Origin: JANMQK01 sp031370485
GTDB lineage: Bacteria > Acidobacteriota > Polarisedimenticolia > Gp22-AA2
NCBI GenBank assembly: GCA_031370485.1
Contig: JANMQK010000033.1
Span: forward strand, 1 to 17,588
DNA length: 17,588 bases
Direction of reading: 5' to 3'
Part shown: piece after piece, positions 7,606 to 15,048 of the stretch
Numbering within the stretch: position 1 is the stretch's first letter
Layout of the letters: every line of letters starts with the position of its first letter
Program-made: the position numbers and the translations under genes
Notes under the pieces: generated by a model
What the model was told of the DNA's origin: nothing
The model's input: the letters and a program-made list of their open reading frames with translations, nothing else
Databases searched by the model: none

Positions 7606-9791
7606 GAGCGCCGCAGCTCGGACAGCGCGCGCTTCGCATCGGCTTCCAGGGCGGATCCCGCCGGGTCGAGAGCCGCGGCCTTCTCCAGCGCATCGAGCGC
7701 CCCGGCGCGGTCCCCCCCGCGGTAGAGCAGCAGCCCAAGGGCGCGCAGCGGGATGGGGGACGCGGGAGCGATCCGGATCGAAATGCGGTATTCCTCGGTC
7801 GCCTCCGCGACGCGGCCGGTGCGCTCCAGGACCCGGCCGAGCTGGTAATGGTAGATGGGGTGGGAGGGACGGGCCCGAATCGCCGCCCGCAGCGCCTCCT
7901 CGGCGCCGGCGGCATCCCCCGATTTCAGAAGCACGAGTCCTGCGGCGGCCAGCAGGTCCGGGTCCCCGGGGGCGGCGTCGAGACCTCTCAGATACGAGGT
8001 CAGGGCCGCGGCCTCGTCCCCCGCCTCCTCCTGCGCCAGGCCGAGGTTCCTGTAGTAGTCGGCCTTCCCCGGGTCGATCCGCAGCGCCTCGGAGTAGGCG
8101 CGGACCGCCGCCGCCACATCTTTCATGGCGAGGCAGGCGGCGCCAAGGTTCGTGTAGCCCCGGTCGCTGCCGGGATCGATCGATACCGCCTTCTCCAGCG
8201 TCTCGCGGGCCTCGCGGCTTCTTCCCAGCGCATTCAGGCTCCGTCCCAGGTTGACCAGGTACGGCACGTTCGCCGGCTGGACGCGCAACGCCTCGCGGTA
8301 CTGCCCGACCGCGGCCTCCCACTCCTTGCGCCGGGCGTGGACACCCGCGAGGTTGTAGTGCGCATCGGCGAATGCCGGCCAGATGGCGATGGCCTCCTTG
8401 TAGGCCGCCACCGCCCCGGCGTCATCGCCCCCCTGTTCCAGGGCCGACCCGTGGTTGAACAGCGCGCGGACGCTCCCCGGCGCCACATCGAGGGCCCGGG
8501 CGAAGATCGTGGCGTCGTCACGCCAGTCCCGCAGGCGCACGACACTGCGCGCCGCGAAGGCCGCGATCAGGACGACCGTCGCGATGCCCGCCGCCCGGAC
8601 GCGCCAGGTCGTTCCCCCCGCGGCGTCCGTCGCGCGCAGGCGCGACAGCCCCGCCCCCGCCAGCAGGACGAACCCCACCGAGGGAAGATACAGAAGCCGC
8701 TCCGCCAGTATCGTTCCGATCGGGAAGAGCAGGTTGGCGACCGGCGCCATCGCCAGGCCGATCCAGACGAGCGCGAAGCAGGCTTCCGGCCAGCGCCTCC
8801 GGCTGACCGCGACGGCGGCGACCCAGCCGATGAGCAGTGCGGCGCCCGCCGCCACGCCGGGCTCCATGGGCGAGAGGGCCGGCTGGATGGCCCGGTACGA
8901 GTAGTCGATCGACTGGCGCAAAGGCGCGAGAAGGAGCAGGGCGTACCGGCCGAGGACCTTGAGCGCCGTCAGCCGGCCCTCCACGAACGGGAGGTGGGCG
9001 ATCGGGTTGTCCACGTAGTGGACGAAACCGGGGGGGTTCAGGCCGCCGATCGCCCAGATCCTCATCAGGAGGCAGGCCGCGAGTACCGACGCCGACGAGA
9101 GGTGGAACCGCCAGAGAATCCGGCCGCGGGCCACGAGCCGGTCGGCCGCCAGGATCAGGAATGGCGCGGCCACGGCGTTCTCCTTCGAGAGCATGCCTGC
9201 CGCCACGCACCCGAGCGCGGCCACGAACCAGGCCAGCGCGCGCCGCGGACTCTCCCCCTGCGTCCGTTCGCGGCCCTTGAGAAAGGCCACGACCGACCCC
9301 ATTGTCGCAAGGGCCGCCAGCAGCTCGGCGCGTCCGACCACCAGCCCGAGGACCTCTGTGTGGATCGGATGGACCGCGAACAGCAGCGCCGCCGCCGTCG
9401 CCGGCTTCAGGAAGGATCCGCCCGATCCCGGGGCCGGCGCATCGGGCTCGAGCAGGCGCCGCGCGAGGGCCAGGACGAGAAGGCTCATGAGCAGGTGCAG
9501 CCCCAGATTTGTGACGCGGTACCCCAGGGGATGCAGTCCATTGACCGCGTGATTCAGGGCAAAGGAGAGGATGGTGAGCGGCCGGTAGAGGTTCGGCACC
9601 GACGCCTCTCCGACACTCCAGTAACCGTGCGTGAATATCTCGGAGACGCGCGAGAGGTTCCGGACCAGCTCGTTCTGCTCGATAATCCGGTGGTCGTCGT
9701 GGATGAACCCGGGCAGAAGGGCCGGGAGGTTCACGATGACGGCGGCGAGCGCGACGGCGATCGCTTCGCGCCGTCCCGGGCGTTTCGTCAC
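7584..9791 (-). CDS. TMTC-like membrane glycosyltransferase with eight TPR repeats
   Basis: Membrane protein of 735 residues combining a GT-C glycosyltransferase half with a TPR half, the architecture of animal TMTC O-mannosyltransferases. The N-terminal half has GFIHDDHRI with Asp32-Asp33 in the first loop (the usual acidic catalytic position), NLYRPLTILSFALNH, AVHPIHTEVLGLVVGRAELL and LSKENAVAAP, all TMTC-type signatures, within about ten TM segments. Residues about 440-711 form eight back-to-back 34-residue TPRs without gaps, with typical NLG and ALRIDPG positions, followed by a short basic/Gly tail. The likely role is periplasmic O-glycosylation using a polyprenyl-phosphate sugar, with the TPRs handling the acceptor. 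That is inference, because bacterial members are uncharacterised as far as I know. The start is GTG 9791, 16 bp after the sulfatase-like gene, as the last gene of that operon. Confidence 0.85.
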   Translation of the reverse strand: MTKRPGRREAIAVALAAVIVNLPALLPGFIHDDHRIIEQNELVRNLSRVSEIFTHGYWSVGEASVPNLYRPLTILSFALNHAVNGLHPLGYRVTNLGLHLLMSLLVLALARRLLEPDAPAPGSGGSFLKPATAAALLFAVHPIHTEVLGLVVGRAELLAALATMGSVVAFLKGRERTQGESPRRALAWFVAALGCVAAGMLSKENAVAAPFLILAADRLVARGRILWRFHLSSASVLAACLLMRIWAIGGLNPPGFVHYVDNPIAHLPFVEGRLTALKVLGRYALLLLAPLRQSIDYSYRAIQPALSPMEPGVAAGAALLIGWVAAVAVSRRRWPEACFALVWIGLAMAPVANLLFPIGTILAERLLYLPSVGFVLLAGAGLSRLRATDAAGGTTWRVRAAGIATVVLIAAFAARSVVRLRDWRDDATIFARALDVAPGSVRALFNHGSALEQGGDDAGAVAAYKEAIAIWPAFADAHYNLAGVHARRKEWEAAVGQYREALRVQPANVPYLVNLGRSLNALGRSREARETLEKAVSIDPGSDRGYTNLGAACLAMKDVAAAVRAYSEALRIDPGKADYYRNLGLAQEEAGDEAAALTSYLRGLDAAPGDPDLLAAAGLVLLKSGDAAGAEEALRAAIRARPSHPIYHYQLGRVLERTGRVAEATEEYRISIRIAPASPIPLRALGLLLYRGGDRAGALDALEKAAALDPAGSALEADAKRALSELRRSQRPGGG

Positions 9792-9807
9792 GAGGGCGCC
9801 CCGCCCT

Positions 9808-11307
9808 TCAACGCGGCGGGCCGCCGGCGTAGCCCAGGGACCGGAGCTGCTCCTCGAGACCCTCCGGCAGCGGCGGCTCGCCGCGATCGTCGCGCATGGG
9901 ATCGCGGCCCACGATATCGAGAAGCGCGCGCTTCAGATCGGCCTCCTCGCGCGGACGGCTCCCGAGCGCGTTCACCTTCTCCCCCGGGTCGCTCCTGAGA
10001 TCGTAGAACTCCCAGACAGGGGCGGGATCGCGCGGGATCAGGATCAGCTTGAACGAGTCGCTGCGCATCATCCGCCATTTGCCCGCCACCCCCCCGATGT
10101 ACTGCCTCGGGTTCTCGGGGTAGAAGTTCCGCCCCGACTCGGAATACGCGAGCGGGCCCGGGGCGTTGCTCGCCCCCCGCGCCCACGGCACCTGGCTCAC
10201 CCCCTGGAGGCCAGCCGGGATCGGCACGCCGGCCAGATCCAGCAGAGTCGGGAGGATGTCGATGGTGCGCGCCTGGGTCTCGACGAGGGTGCCCGCCGGG
10301 AGCCGCCCCGGGGCCGTCACGATGAAGGGCACCCGCACGGTCGGCTCGTAGAGGTAGGCCCCGTGCTCGAAGAAGTAGTCGTGCTCTCCCAGGCCCTCGC
10401 CGTGATCAGCCGTCACCAGGACGATGGTGTTCTCGATCACCCCGAGATCGCGAAGCGACTTCATCAGGCCCCCGATGGCCCGGTCGGAGTACGCCACCTC
10501 CCCGTCGTAAAGTGCGATCGCGTGCTCCACCTCGCGGGCCGGGAGACGGGTCCTGCCGAAGATGATGTCGCCCCGTTCGACACCCGGCCGCGCTTCATCG
10601 TTGAAGGTAAGCGGGCCCTTGTATCCCGGGTCGAACATCTCCGTGAAAGGCGCCGGGGCCTCATAGGGCCAGTGGGGTGCGTCGTACCGCAGCCAGAGAA
10701 AGAACGGCGCTCCGCCGGGCGTGACATGGGCCCGCAGCCACTGCACCGCCTTGCGGGTCGCGTCCTCGTCGTTGCGGGTCGGCACGCGCACCTTGCGCCC
10801 CTCGGGGTCGAGGTAAATCTCCGGGTCGTAGTTCTGCGGCTCGAAGTCGCGGTGCAGGCCGACGTTGAGTCCCTGGGTGACCGCGAACGCCTGGTACCCC
10901 GCGTCGCGCAGCGCACGCGTGAGGGTCATCCGTCCCTCCAGCGCTTCGTGGCTCTGGCCCTCGTAGCGCAGCCCATGGACGGGAGGGTAGACGCCGGTCA
11001 GGATGGAAGGGAACGACTGGACCGTCCGCCCCGCGGCGGTGGTGGCCACCCGGAAGACGACACCCCGGCGCGCAACGAGATCGATATTGGGACTCGTCTT
11101 GCGGGCGTAGCCGTAGCAGCCGAGATGGTCGGGACGCAGCGTGTCGACCGTGATGAGAAGGACGTTGGGCCGGGATGCTCCGGGCGCGGGCGGGGCGCCG
11201 CTCCTGCTTTCTCCCGGGCCGCCGCAGCGAAGCGCGGCGCACGCGGCGATGGCCAGGAAAAGCGCCGCGGGCCGGGGGCCGGCCGCCGCCCCGCGCCCCT
11301 CAGCCAT
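9808..11307 (-). CDS. Sulfatase-fold hydrolase/transferase lipoprotein with Thr at the nucleophile position
   Basis: Alkaline-phosphatase-superfamily protein of 499 residues. The leader PAALFLAIAAC ends in an IAAC lipobox (Cys23), so it is probably a periplasmic lipoprotein. RPNVLLITVDTLRPDHLG holds the metal ligand Asp55, and VTADHGEGLGEHD (298-310) holds Asp301/His302, the second metal pair. D209/H212 in the YDAPHWPY motif is also typical. In place of the sulfatase signature CxPSR the protein reads TVQSFPSILTG, putting Thr95 where formylglycine-forming Cys/Ser should be and losing the Arg. It is therefore unlikely to be a true sulfatase and may be a phosphodiesterase or phosphoalcohol transferase. 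ATG 11307 overlaps the end of the DUF362 gene (ATGGCTGA), so translation is coupled. The frame is open to 11454, but that extension is antisense-like and Arg-rich. Confidence 0.85.
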   Translation of the reverse strand: MAEGRGAAAGPRPAALFLAIAACAALRCGGPGESRSGAPPAPGASRPNVLLITVDTLRPDHLGCYGYARKTSPNIDLVARRGVVFRVATTAAGRTVQSFPSILTGVYPPVHGLRYEGQSHEALEGRMTLTRALRDAGYQAFAVTQGLNVGLHRDFEPQNYDPEIYLDPEGRKVRVPTRNDEDATRKAVQWLRAHVTPGGAPFFLWLRYDAPHWPYEAPAPFTEMFDPGYKGPLTFNDEARPGVERGDIIFGRTRLPAREVEHAIALYDGEVAYSDRAIGGLMKSLRDLGVIENTIVLVTADHGEGLGEHDYFFEHGAYLYEPTVRVPFIVTAPGRLPAGTLVETQARTIDILPTLLDLAGVPIPAGLQGVSQVPWARGASNAPGPLAYSESGRNFYPENPRQYIGGVAGKWRMMRSDSFKLILIPRDPAPVWEFYDLRSDPGEKVNALGSRPREEADLKRALLDIVGRDPMRDDRGEPPLPEGLEEQLRSLGYAGGPPR

Positions 11308-12442
11308 GCGAAGCGCCGGCCCCGGCCGCGCGTTTCGCCGTCGGGGCGTGTCCCGACGAACTTCCGTAGCGATCGAAGAAGAGCCGGCCCCAGCCCGTGC
11401 GGCGGAACCGGGCGATCCGGGCGCGGCCGACCGTCGGGTACCAGAGAAAGTCATGGTAGATGTTCGAGGCCGCCGGCGCCCAGACGACCAGCGGCGAGTG
11501 CAGCGCTATCCTCTCCAGGAACCGCAGCGGCCCCCGGCGCAGCATCTGGTCCCCCCAGATCACGAGCGAGCGGCTCACCTGGAAATGGAGGTTGAGGCGG
11601 GAGATGTCGTCGCCGACCAGCTCGATGTCGCGCGGGTCGGCGATCCCCAGGCCGCGGTCGTGGCACATCTTGAGGTAGGGAATCGTCATCGGGTCGAAGC
11701 CCATGATGCGGGCCGCAACGGCGTCGATCGCGACCGAGTCGGCGCCCGCAAGGATGACGTCGCCGGCGACCGGGACCATGGTGCGCGGCCCGGCGCCGTT
11801 GCCGCACACCGTCCCGTCCATCGCCGTGAAGATTCCCGGGTGCAGCTCGCGCTGCATCAGCATCAGATCGACCAGCACCTCGTGCATGTACTTGTGCGCG
11901 TGGTGCCGCACCTCCTTCAGGAGTCCCCCGAAGGCGTTCTTGATCGACCCGGTCGTGACCGCGTGCCCGTGGGTCTTCACCGTCGGCAGGTGCAGGATGT
12001 TCTTGCCGGGATAGATGTCGGGGATCTCGATCCCCTCCGGGAAGATCTCGTTCAGCCTCAGGAGCTTCGCCTTGAAGCGATGGACGACCCACCCGACCTC
12101 GGTCAGCGGGGTGAACCGCAGGCCGAACCGCTCGAGGACCGGCAGCCAGCGGTTGTTGGCGGCCCCCTTCCAGGGGTCGGTCACAACCGTCCGGTTCTCG
12201 ACCGGCAGCAGCCGGGAGCGGTCGTAGCCTTCCTCCAAAAGCGCCCCCACGACCCCCTCGACCTGCCACGGCTGGCTGGAGCAGGCCGGGAAATACCTGG
12301 TCCACGACAGGTTCAGCTTGAGAAGCGTGGGGATCGCGGGGTCGAGGGCCGCGCGGCAGCCGGCAAGTCGCATCAGGCGACCGTAGTCGCCGACCACGGT
12401 CGCGGGCGAGGTGCGAAGAACGGCAATCCTGGGGCGGGGCAT
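11300..12442 (-). CDS. DUF362-domain protein
   Basis: Soluble protein of 380 residues of the DUF362 family, whose function is unknown. Visible family blocks are TLLKLNLSW (39-47), ILHLPTVKTHGHAVTTGSIK (149-168) followed by NAFGGL, MDGTVCGNGAGPR (208-220) and LAGADSVAIDAVAARIMG (231-248). No CxxCxxC ferredoxin motif is present, unlike the DUF362 proteins that carry a 4Fe-4S domain. No signal peptide or TM helix is evident, although the C-terminal third has a hydrophobic, aromatic stretch (LERIALHSPLVVWAPAASN) that could touch the membrane. ATG 12442 is chosen because AGGAGA lies 8 bases upstream; an in-frame TTG at 12463 would overlap that site. It is the first gene of a DUF362 - sulfatase-like - TMTC-like operon, so a role in modifying or making a surface glycan is inferred from context only. 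Confidence 0.85.
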   Translation of the reverse strand: MPRPRIAVLRTSPATVVGDYGRLMRLAGCRAALDPAIPTLLKLNLSWTRYFPACSSQPWQVEGVVGALLEEGYDRSRLLPVENRTVVTDPWKGAANNRWLPVLERFGLRFTPLTEVGWVVHRFKAKLLRLNEIFPEGIEIPDIYPGKNILHLPTVKTHGHAVTTGSIKNAFGGLLKEVRHHAHKYMHEVLVDLMLMQRELHPGIFTAMDGTVCGNGAGPRTMVPVAGDVILAGADSVAIDAVAARIMGFDPMTIPYLKMCHDRGLGIADPRDIELVGDDISRLNLHFQVSRSLVIWGDQMLRRGPLRFLERIALHSPLVVWAPAASNIYHDFLWYPTVGRARIARFRRTGWGRLFFDRYGSSSGHAPTAKRAAGAGASHG

Positions 12443-12449
12443 GTCAGGT

Positions 12450-12455
12450 TCTCCT
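12450..12455 (-). promoter_or_regulatory. Shine-Dalgarno site of the DUF362 gene
   Basis: On the minus strand AGGAGA lies 7-8 bases before ATG 12442 and decides this start over the upstream in-frame TTG. Confidence 0.7.
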
Positions 12456-12478
12456 GCCGGCAAATCTGGCCTGCACGA

Positions 12479-12503
12479 CCGGGCCCCGCATTATACGGCC
12501 CGG
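12479..12503 (-). promoter_or_regulatory. Perfect -10 (TATAAT) inside a GC-rich inverted repeat upstream of the DUF362 operon
   Basis: The 66-bp gap between the UbiA-family stop and ATG 12442 contains TATAAT on the minus strand (12490-12495). It is framed by perfect 7-bp arms, CCGGGCC (12479-12485) and GGCCCGG (12497-12503). No -35 match is seen at 16-18 bp. Transcription would start about 12482, giving a 40-base leader with the Shine-Dalgarno site. The symmetric arms could be an operator, or a 3' hairpin on the UbiA message. Confidence 0.5.
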
Positions 12504-12508
12504 ACAGG

Positions 12509-13450
12509 CTAGCCCGGAGGATGAGCCACGTACAGGAGTACGATCACGGTCAGCGCCCAGAGGCCGACGCACGCCAGGAGGGGCCGATCGGTCAGGAGCG
12601 CCTGCGCCGGGTTGCCTCCGTGGCCTTTCTGGTGGACCAGGTACAGGTACCTGAAAATCCCGTAGAGCACGAACGGCACCGTGGCGTAGAGGTGGTGGGT
12701 GCCGAGCTTCAACTCCACCTCCGGAGAGGCCGTGTAGAACATGTAGGCGACGACGGTCGAGGCGGTCACGACACTGATCATCTGGTCGATGAACTCGATC
12801 GAGTATTCGCTCAGGATGGCGCGGTGCTCGGTGGGACGTTCCAGCACCGCCAGCTCGGTGCGCCGCTTGCAGAATGCCAGGAACAGCGACAACAGGATGG
12901 TGCACATGATGAGCCAGGTGGAGATCGCCACATCGATGACCAGCCCTCCGCCGACCGCGCGCAGGACGAAGCCGCTGGCGATCGTCATGACGTCGAGTAT
13001 CACGAGGTCCTTGAGCCAGATCGAGTAGACCACGTTCAGCGCCACATAGACGAGCAGGATCGCGCCGAACGGGCGCGACAGGGTGAACCCGGTCATCAGG
13101 GAAGCGATCAGGAGGAGCGCCGCCGCGACAATCGCCGGAGCGGCCGGGAGCGCCCCGCAGGCGATCGGGCGCCGCGCCTTTTCCGGGTGCTGCCTGTCCC
13201 GTTCGGCGTCGAACAGGTCGTTGAGGATGTAGACACCGCCGCTCGCGGCGACGAACTCCCAGAAGCCCGCGACCGCGCGCAGGACGAGCGAGGGGTCGGT
13301 CAGCTTCCTGGCGAACAGCAGCGCCGCGAAGACGACCAGGTTCTTGATCCACTGCCGGGGCCGCATCGAGATGACGACCCCGGCCAGGATGCGGAGTGGG
13401 TACGATGTCTCGCTCGCGCGTGTGCTCAGGGAGACCTCCCGGAGTTTCAT
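12509..13450 (-). CDS. UbiA-family prenyltransferase, polyprenyl-phosphate phosphoribosyltransferase-like
   Basis: Integral membrane enzyme of 313 residues with about eight or nine TM helices. The best match from memory is mycobacterial decaprenyl-phosphate phosphoribosyltransferase (Rv3806c), which joins PRPP to a polyprenyl phosphate, the first step towards a lipid-linked pentose donor. Evidence is RPRQWIKN (30-37), the Mg-binding NDxxDxxxD motif NDLFDAERD (77-85) with HPEKARRPIACG after it, the second Asp region LKDLVILDVMTIASGFVLRAVGG (146-168) and FCKRRTEL. Rv3806c has the parallel RPRQWVKN, NDVRDVEADREHP and KRYAEL blocks. ATG 13450 is chosen because it precedes the first conserved block; the frame runs open to 13522 through the promoter and into the divergent gene. 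No Shine-Dalgarno site is seen. DprE1/DprE2 epimerase genes, which would convert ribose to arabinose, are not in this window. Confidence 0.87.
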   Translation of the reverse strand: MKLREVSLSTRASETSYPLRILAGVVISMRPRQWIKNLVVFAALLFARKLTDPSLVLRAVAGFWEFVAASGGVYILNDLFDAERDRQHPEKARRPIACGALPAAPAIVAAALLLIASLMTGFTLSRPFGAILLVYVALNVVYSIWLKDLVILDVMTIASGFVLRAVGGGLVIDVAISTWLIMCTILLSLFLAFCKRRTELAVLERPTEHRAILSEYSIEFIDQMISVVTASTVVAYMFYTASPEVELKLGTHHLYATVPFVLYGIFRYLYLVHQKGHGGNPAQALLTDRPLLACVGLWALTVIVLLYVAHPPG

Positions 13451-13482
13451 GGGCCGCCGCCGGCGCGGCGCGGTGAAAGCGG

Positions 13483-13500
13483 CGCATATTACTATATGCG
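13483..13500. promoter_or_regulatory. Palindromic bidirectional promoter between UbiA-family and GT2 genes
   Basis: In the 52-bp divergent gap the only AT-rich patch is a perfect palindrome with 7-bp arms, CGCATAT (13483-13489) and ATATGCG (13494-13500), around TACT. Plus-strand -10 candidate TACTAT (13490-13495) lies exactly 7 bases before GTG 13503. Minus-strand candidates TATAGT and TAATAT share the same bases. No -35 is recognisable on either side. Confidence 0.5.
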
Positions 13501-13502
13501 GC

Positions 13503-14183
13503 GTGCGCGTCGCCGTGATCATCCCCGCTCATAACGAGGAGGCGTCCCTGCCGCTCGTCGTCGCCGACATCCCCGCGGGCCTGGTGGAGGAAGTGGTGGT
13601 CGTCGACAACGCCAGCACCGACGGCACGGCCGCCGCGGCCCGCAGGCTCGGCGCGACCCTCCTCGAGGAGCCCTGCCGCGGATACGGGGCCGCCTGCCTG
13701 CGCGGCATCGACTATCTCAGGGCCAAGCGGCCTGATGTCGTGGTGTTTCTCGATGCCGACTACAGCGATCATCCGGAGGAGATGCCGCTCGTCCTTGCGC
13801 CCATCCTCGAAGGCCGCAGCGACCTGGTCGTCGGGTCGCGGGTCGCCGAGCGCCGTGAGCCCGGGGCGCTTCTCCCGCAGGCGCGTATCGGCAACTGGCT
13901 GGCGACGCGGCTGATGCGGCTTCTCCACGGCGGGCGGTTCAGCGATCTGGGCCCCTTCCGGGCGATACGTTTCCCGGCCCTTCTCGGGCTCGGCATGCAG
14001 GACCGCGACTTCGGCTGGACCGCCGAGATGCAGGTCCGCGCGCTGAAGCGGGGGCTGCGGACCACCGAGGTGCCGGTCTCCTACCGGCGGCGTGTCGGGG
14101 TCTCGAAGATCACCGGGACGCTCGAAGGGACGATCCGCGCCGGCTGGAAGATTCTCTACACGGTGCTGAGGGGACCGGGCTGA
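13503..14183 (+). CDS. GT2-family glycosyltransferase, polyprenyl-phosphate sugar synthase-like
   Basis: Cytoplasmic GT-A enzyme of 226 residues similar to dolichol/polyprenyl-phosphate mannosyl- or glucosyltransferases (DPM1-like). It has the nucleotide-sugar motifs IIPAHNEE (6-13) and VVVVDNASTDGT (31-42), the metal-binding DXD motif LDADYSDHPEEM (Asp84, Asp86), the GSR motif after it, and a C-terminal YRRRVGVSKITGT typical of this family. No C-terminal TM helices follow, so it probably works at the membrane surface. It would charge polyprenyl phosphate with a hexose, making a donor for GT-C enzymes such as those nearby. The start is GTG 13503, just before the first beta strand. The frame is open upstream to 13344, but that part lies across the divergent promoter and the neighbour's coding region. 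No Shine-Dalgarno site is seen; the message may be leaderless. It converges on the XdhC gene with an 18-bp gap. Confidence 0.87.
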   Translation: MRVAVIIPAHNEEASLPLVVADIPAGLVEEVVVVDNASTDGTAAAARRLGATLLEEPCRGYGAACLRGIDYLRAKRPDVVVFLDADYSDHPEEMPLVLAPILEGRSDLVVGSRVAERREPGALLPQARIGNWLATRLMRLLHGGRFSDLGPFRAIRFPALLGLGMQDRDFGWTAEMQVRALKRGLRTTEVPVSYRRRVGVSKITGTLEGTIRAGWKILYTVLRGPG

Positions 14184-14201
14184 GCGGGTCTCCGCCCGGC
14201 G

Positions 14202-15047
14202 TCAGGAGCGCCTGTCGCGGGTCCGGTGCCGCGCGATCGGCGTGACCTCCGCCGACGGGACGCTTCCCCGGATCGCGGCGCGCCGCACCGCGATCATCTC
14301 GGCCGCGACGCTGACGGCGATCTCCTCCGGGGTCTCGGCCCCGATCGGCAGCCCCATCGGGCCGCGAAGCTCCTCGAGATCCCCCGCCGGCGTGCCCAGG
14401 TCGACGGCACGCGATCTAACGGTGGCCACCTTGCGCCGGCTCCCGATCAGACCGACGTAGGCGGCTCCCCGCCCGACCGCGTGCCTCACCGCGGCCAGGT
14501 CGGTGCGGTGGCATCGGGTCACGATGGCGACATAGGCCCCTGGCAGAACCGGGGGAAGATCGCCGGAGAAGTCGTGCTCCGTCCGGACCAGGCTCACGCC
14601 CGGCGGGACGCGCTGCGGGTCGAGATAGCGCGGCCGATCGTCGGCGAGCGTCACGTCGAAACCCAGCCGGGAACCCAGGCAGGCCAACTCGCGGCCGATG
14701 TGCCCGCCCCCGAACACGAGAAGCGGCTCCGGCGGCCGGACCACCTCGAACAGCACGCGGGCCGAGCCTCCGCAGGCCATCCCCAGGGCGTTCTCCCCCT
14801 GCTCGGTGAAGCGGTAGTCCTTCTCGAATCCCGCGCCCGACTCCAGGGCCGCCTTGGCGTCCTCGATCACCAGGGCCTCGAAAGCCCCCCCCCCGATGCT
14901 GAACGCCGTCTCGCCTGTCCCGGAGACGATCATCTTGGCGCCGAAGCGCCGGGGGGTCGATCCCTGGCGGGCCACGAGGGTGGCCACCACCACGGTGTTC
15001 CCGGCGCGAAGCCGGCGGGAGAGTTCCTCGTAGAAGGCGAGCGTCAT
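14202..15047 (-). CDS. XdhC/CoxI-family protein (molybdenum cofactor insertion factor-like)
   Basis: Soluble protein of 281 residues. The N-terminal XdhC_CoxI domain (about 1-100) has VVATLVARQGSTPRRFGAKM, IGGGAFE and GMACGGSARVLFE (89-101, Cys92). The C-terminal Rossmann-like XdhC_C domain starts at LLVFGGGHIGRELA (109-122) and continues to YVGLIGSRRKV and GLPIGAETPEEIAVSVAAEM. XdhC proteins bind molybdenum cofactor, promote its sulfuration and deliver it to xanthine-dehydrogenase-type enzymes; CoxI relatives serve CO-dehydrogenase-type enzymes. No molybdoenzyme gene is in the window, so its client is unknown. ATG 15047 is chosen: it follows the stop of the HEAT-repeat gene after one base (TGAcATG). 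The upstream open frame to 15227 is antisense-like. It is the last gene of the greA operon, an unusual place for it. Confidence 0.9.
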   Translation of the reverse strand: MTLAFYEELSRRLRAGNTVVVATLVARQGSTPRRFGAKMIVSGTGETAFSIGGGAFEALVIEDAKAALESGAGFEKDYRFTEQGENALGMACGGSARVLFEVVRPPEPLLVFGGGHIGRELACLGSRLGFDVTLADDRPRYLDPQRVPPGVSLVRTEHDFSGDLPPVLPGAYVAIVTRCHRTDLAAVRHAVGRGAAYVGLIGSRRKVATVRSRAVDLGTPAGDLEELRGPMGLPIGAETPEEIAVSVAAEMIAVRRAAIRGSVPSAEVTPIARHRTRDRRS

Positions 15048-15048
15048 G

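Noticed and set aside
7659..8474. Periodic DNA pattern of about 102 bp as a tandem repeat or CRISPR-like array
   Set aside because: The period comes from eight 34-residue TPRs in the encoded protein; the DNA copies are not identical and have no repeat-spacer layout.
7848..9998. Long plus-strand open frame (716 codons) antisense to the TMTC-like gene
   Set aside because: Composition is typical of an antisense shadow (Arg, Gly, Asp, Gln) and the minus-strand protein has clear TPR and GT-C motifs.
11141..13534. Very long open frame on the plus strand (797 codons) across the sulfatase-like, DUF362 and UbiA genes
   Set aside because: It is antisense to three clearly recognisable genes, rich in Arg/Asp/His/Pro/Gln as expected of a shadow frame in high-GC DNA, and shows no domain.
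14175..14199. Hairpin CCGGGC/GCCCGG between the converging GT2 and XdhC genes as a terminator
   Set aside because: Only a 6-bp stem with a 13-base loop and no T-tract; chance matches like this are common at this GC content.
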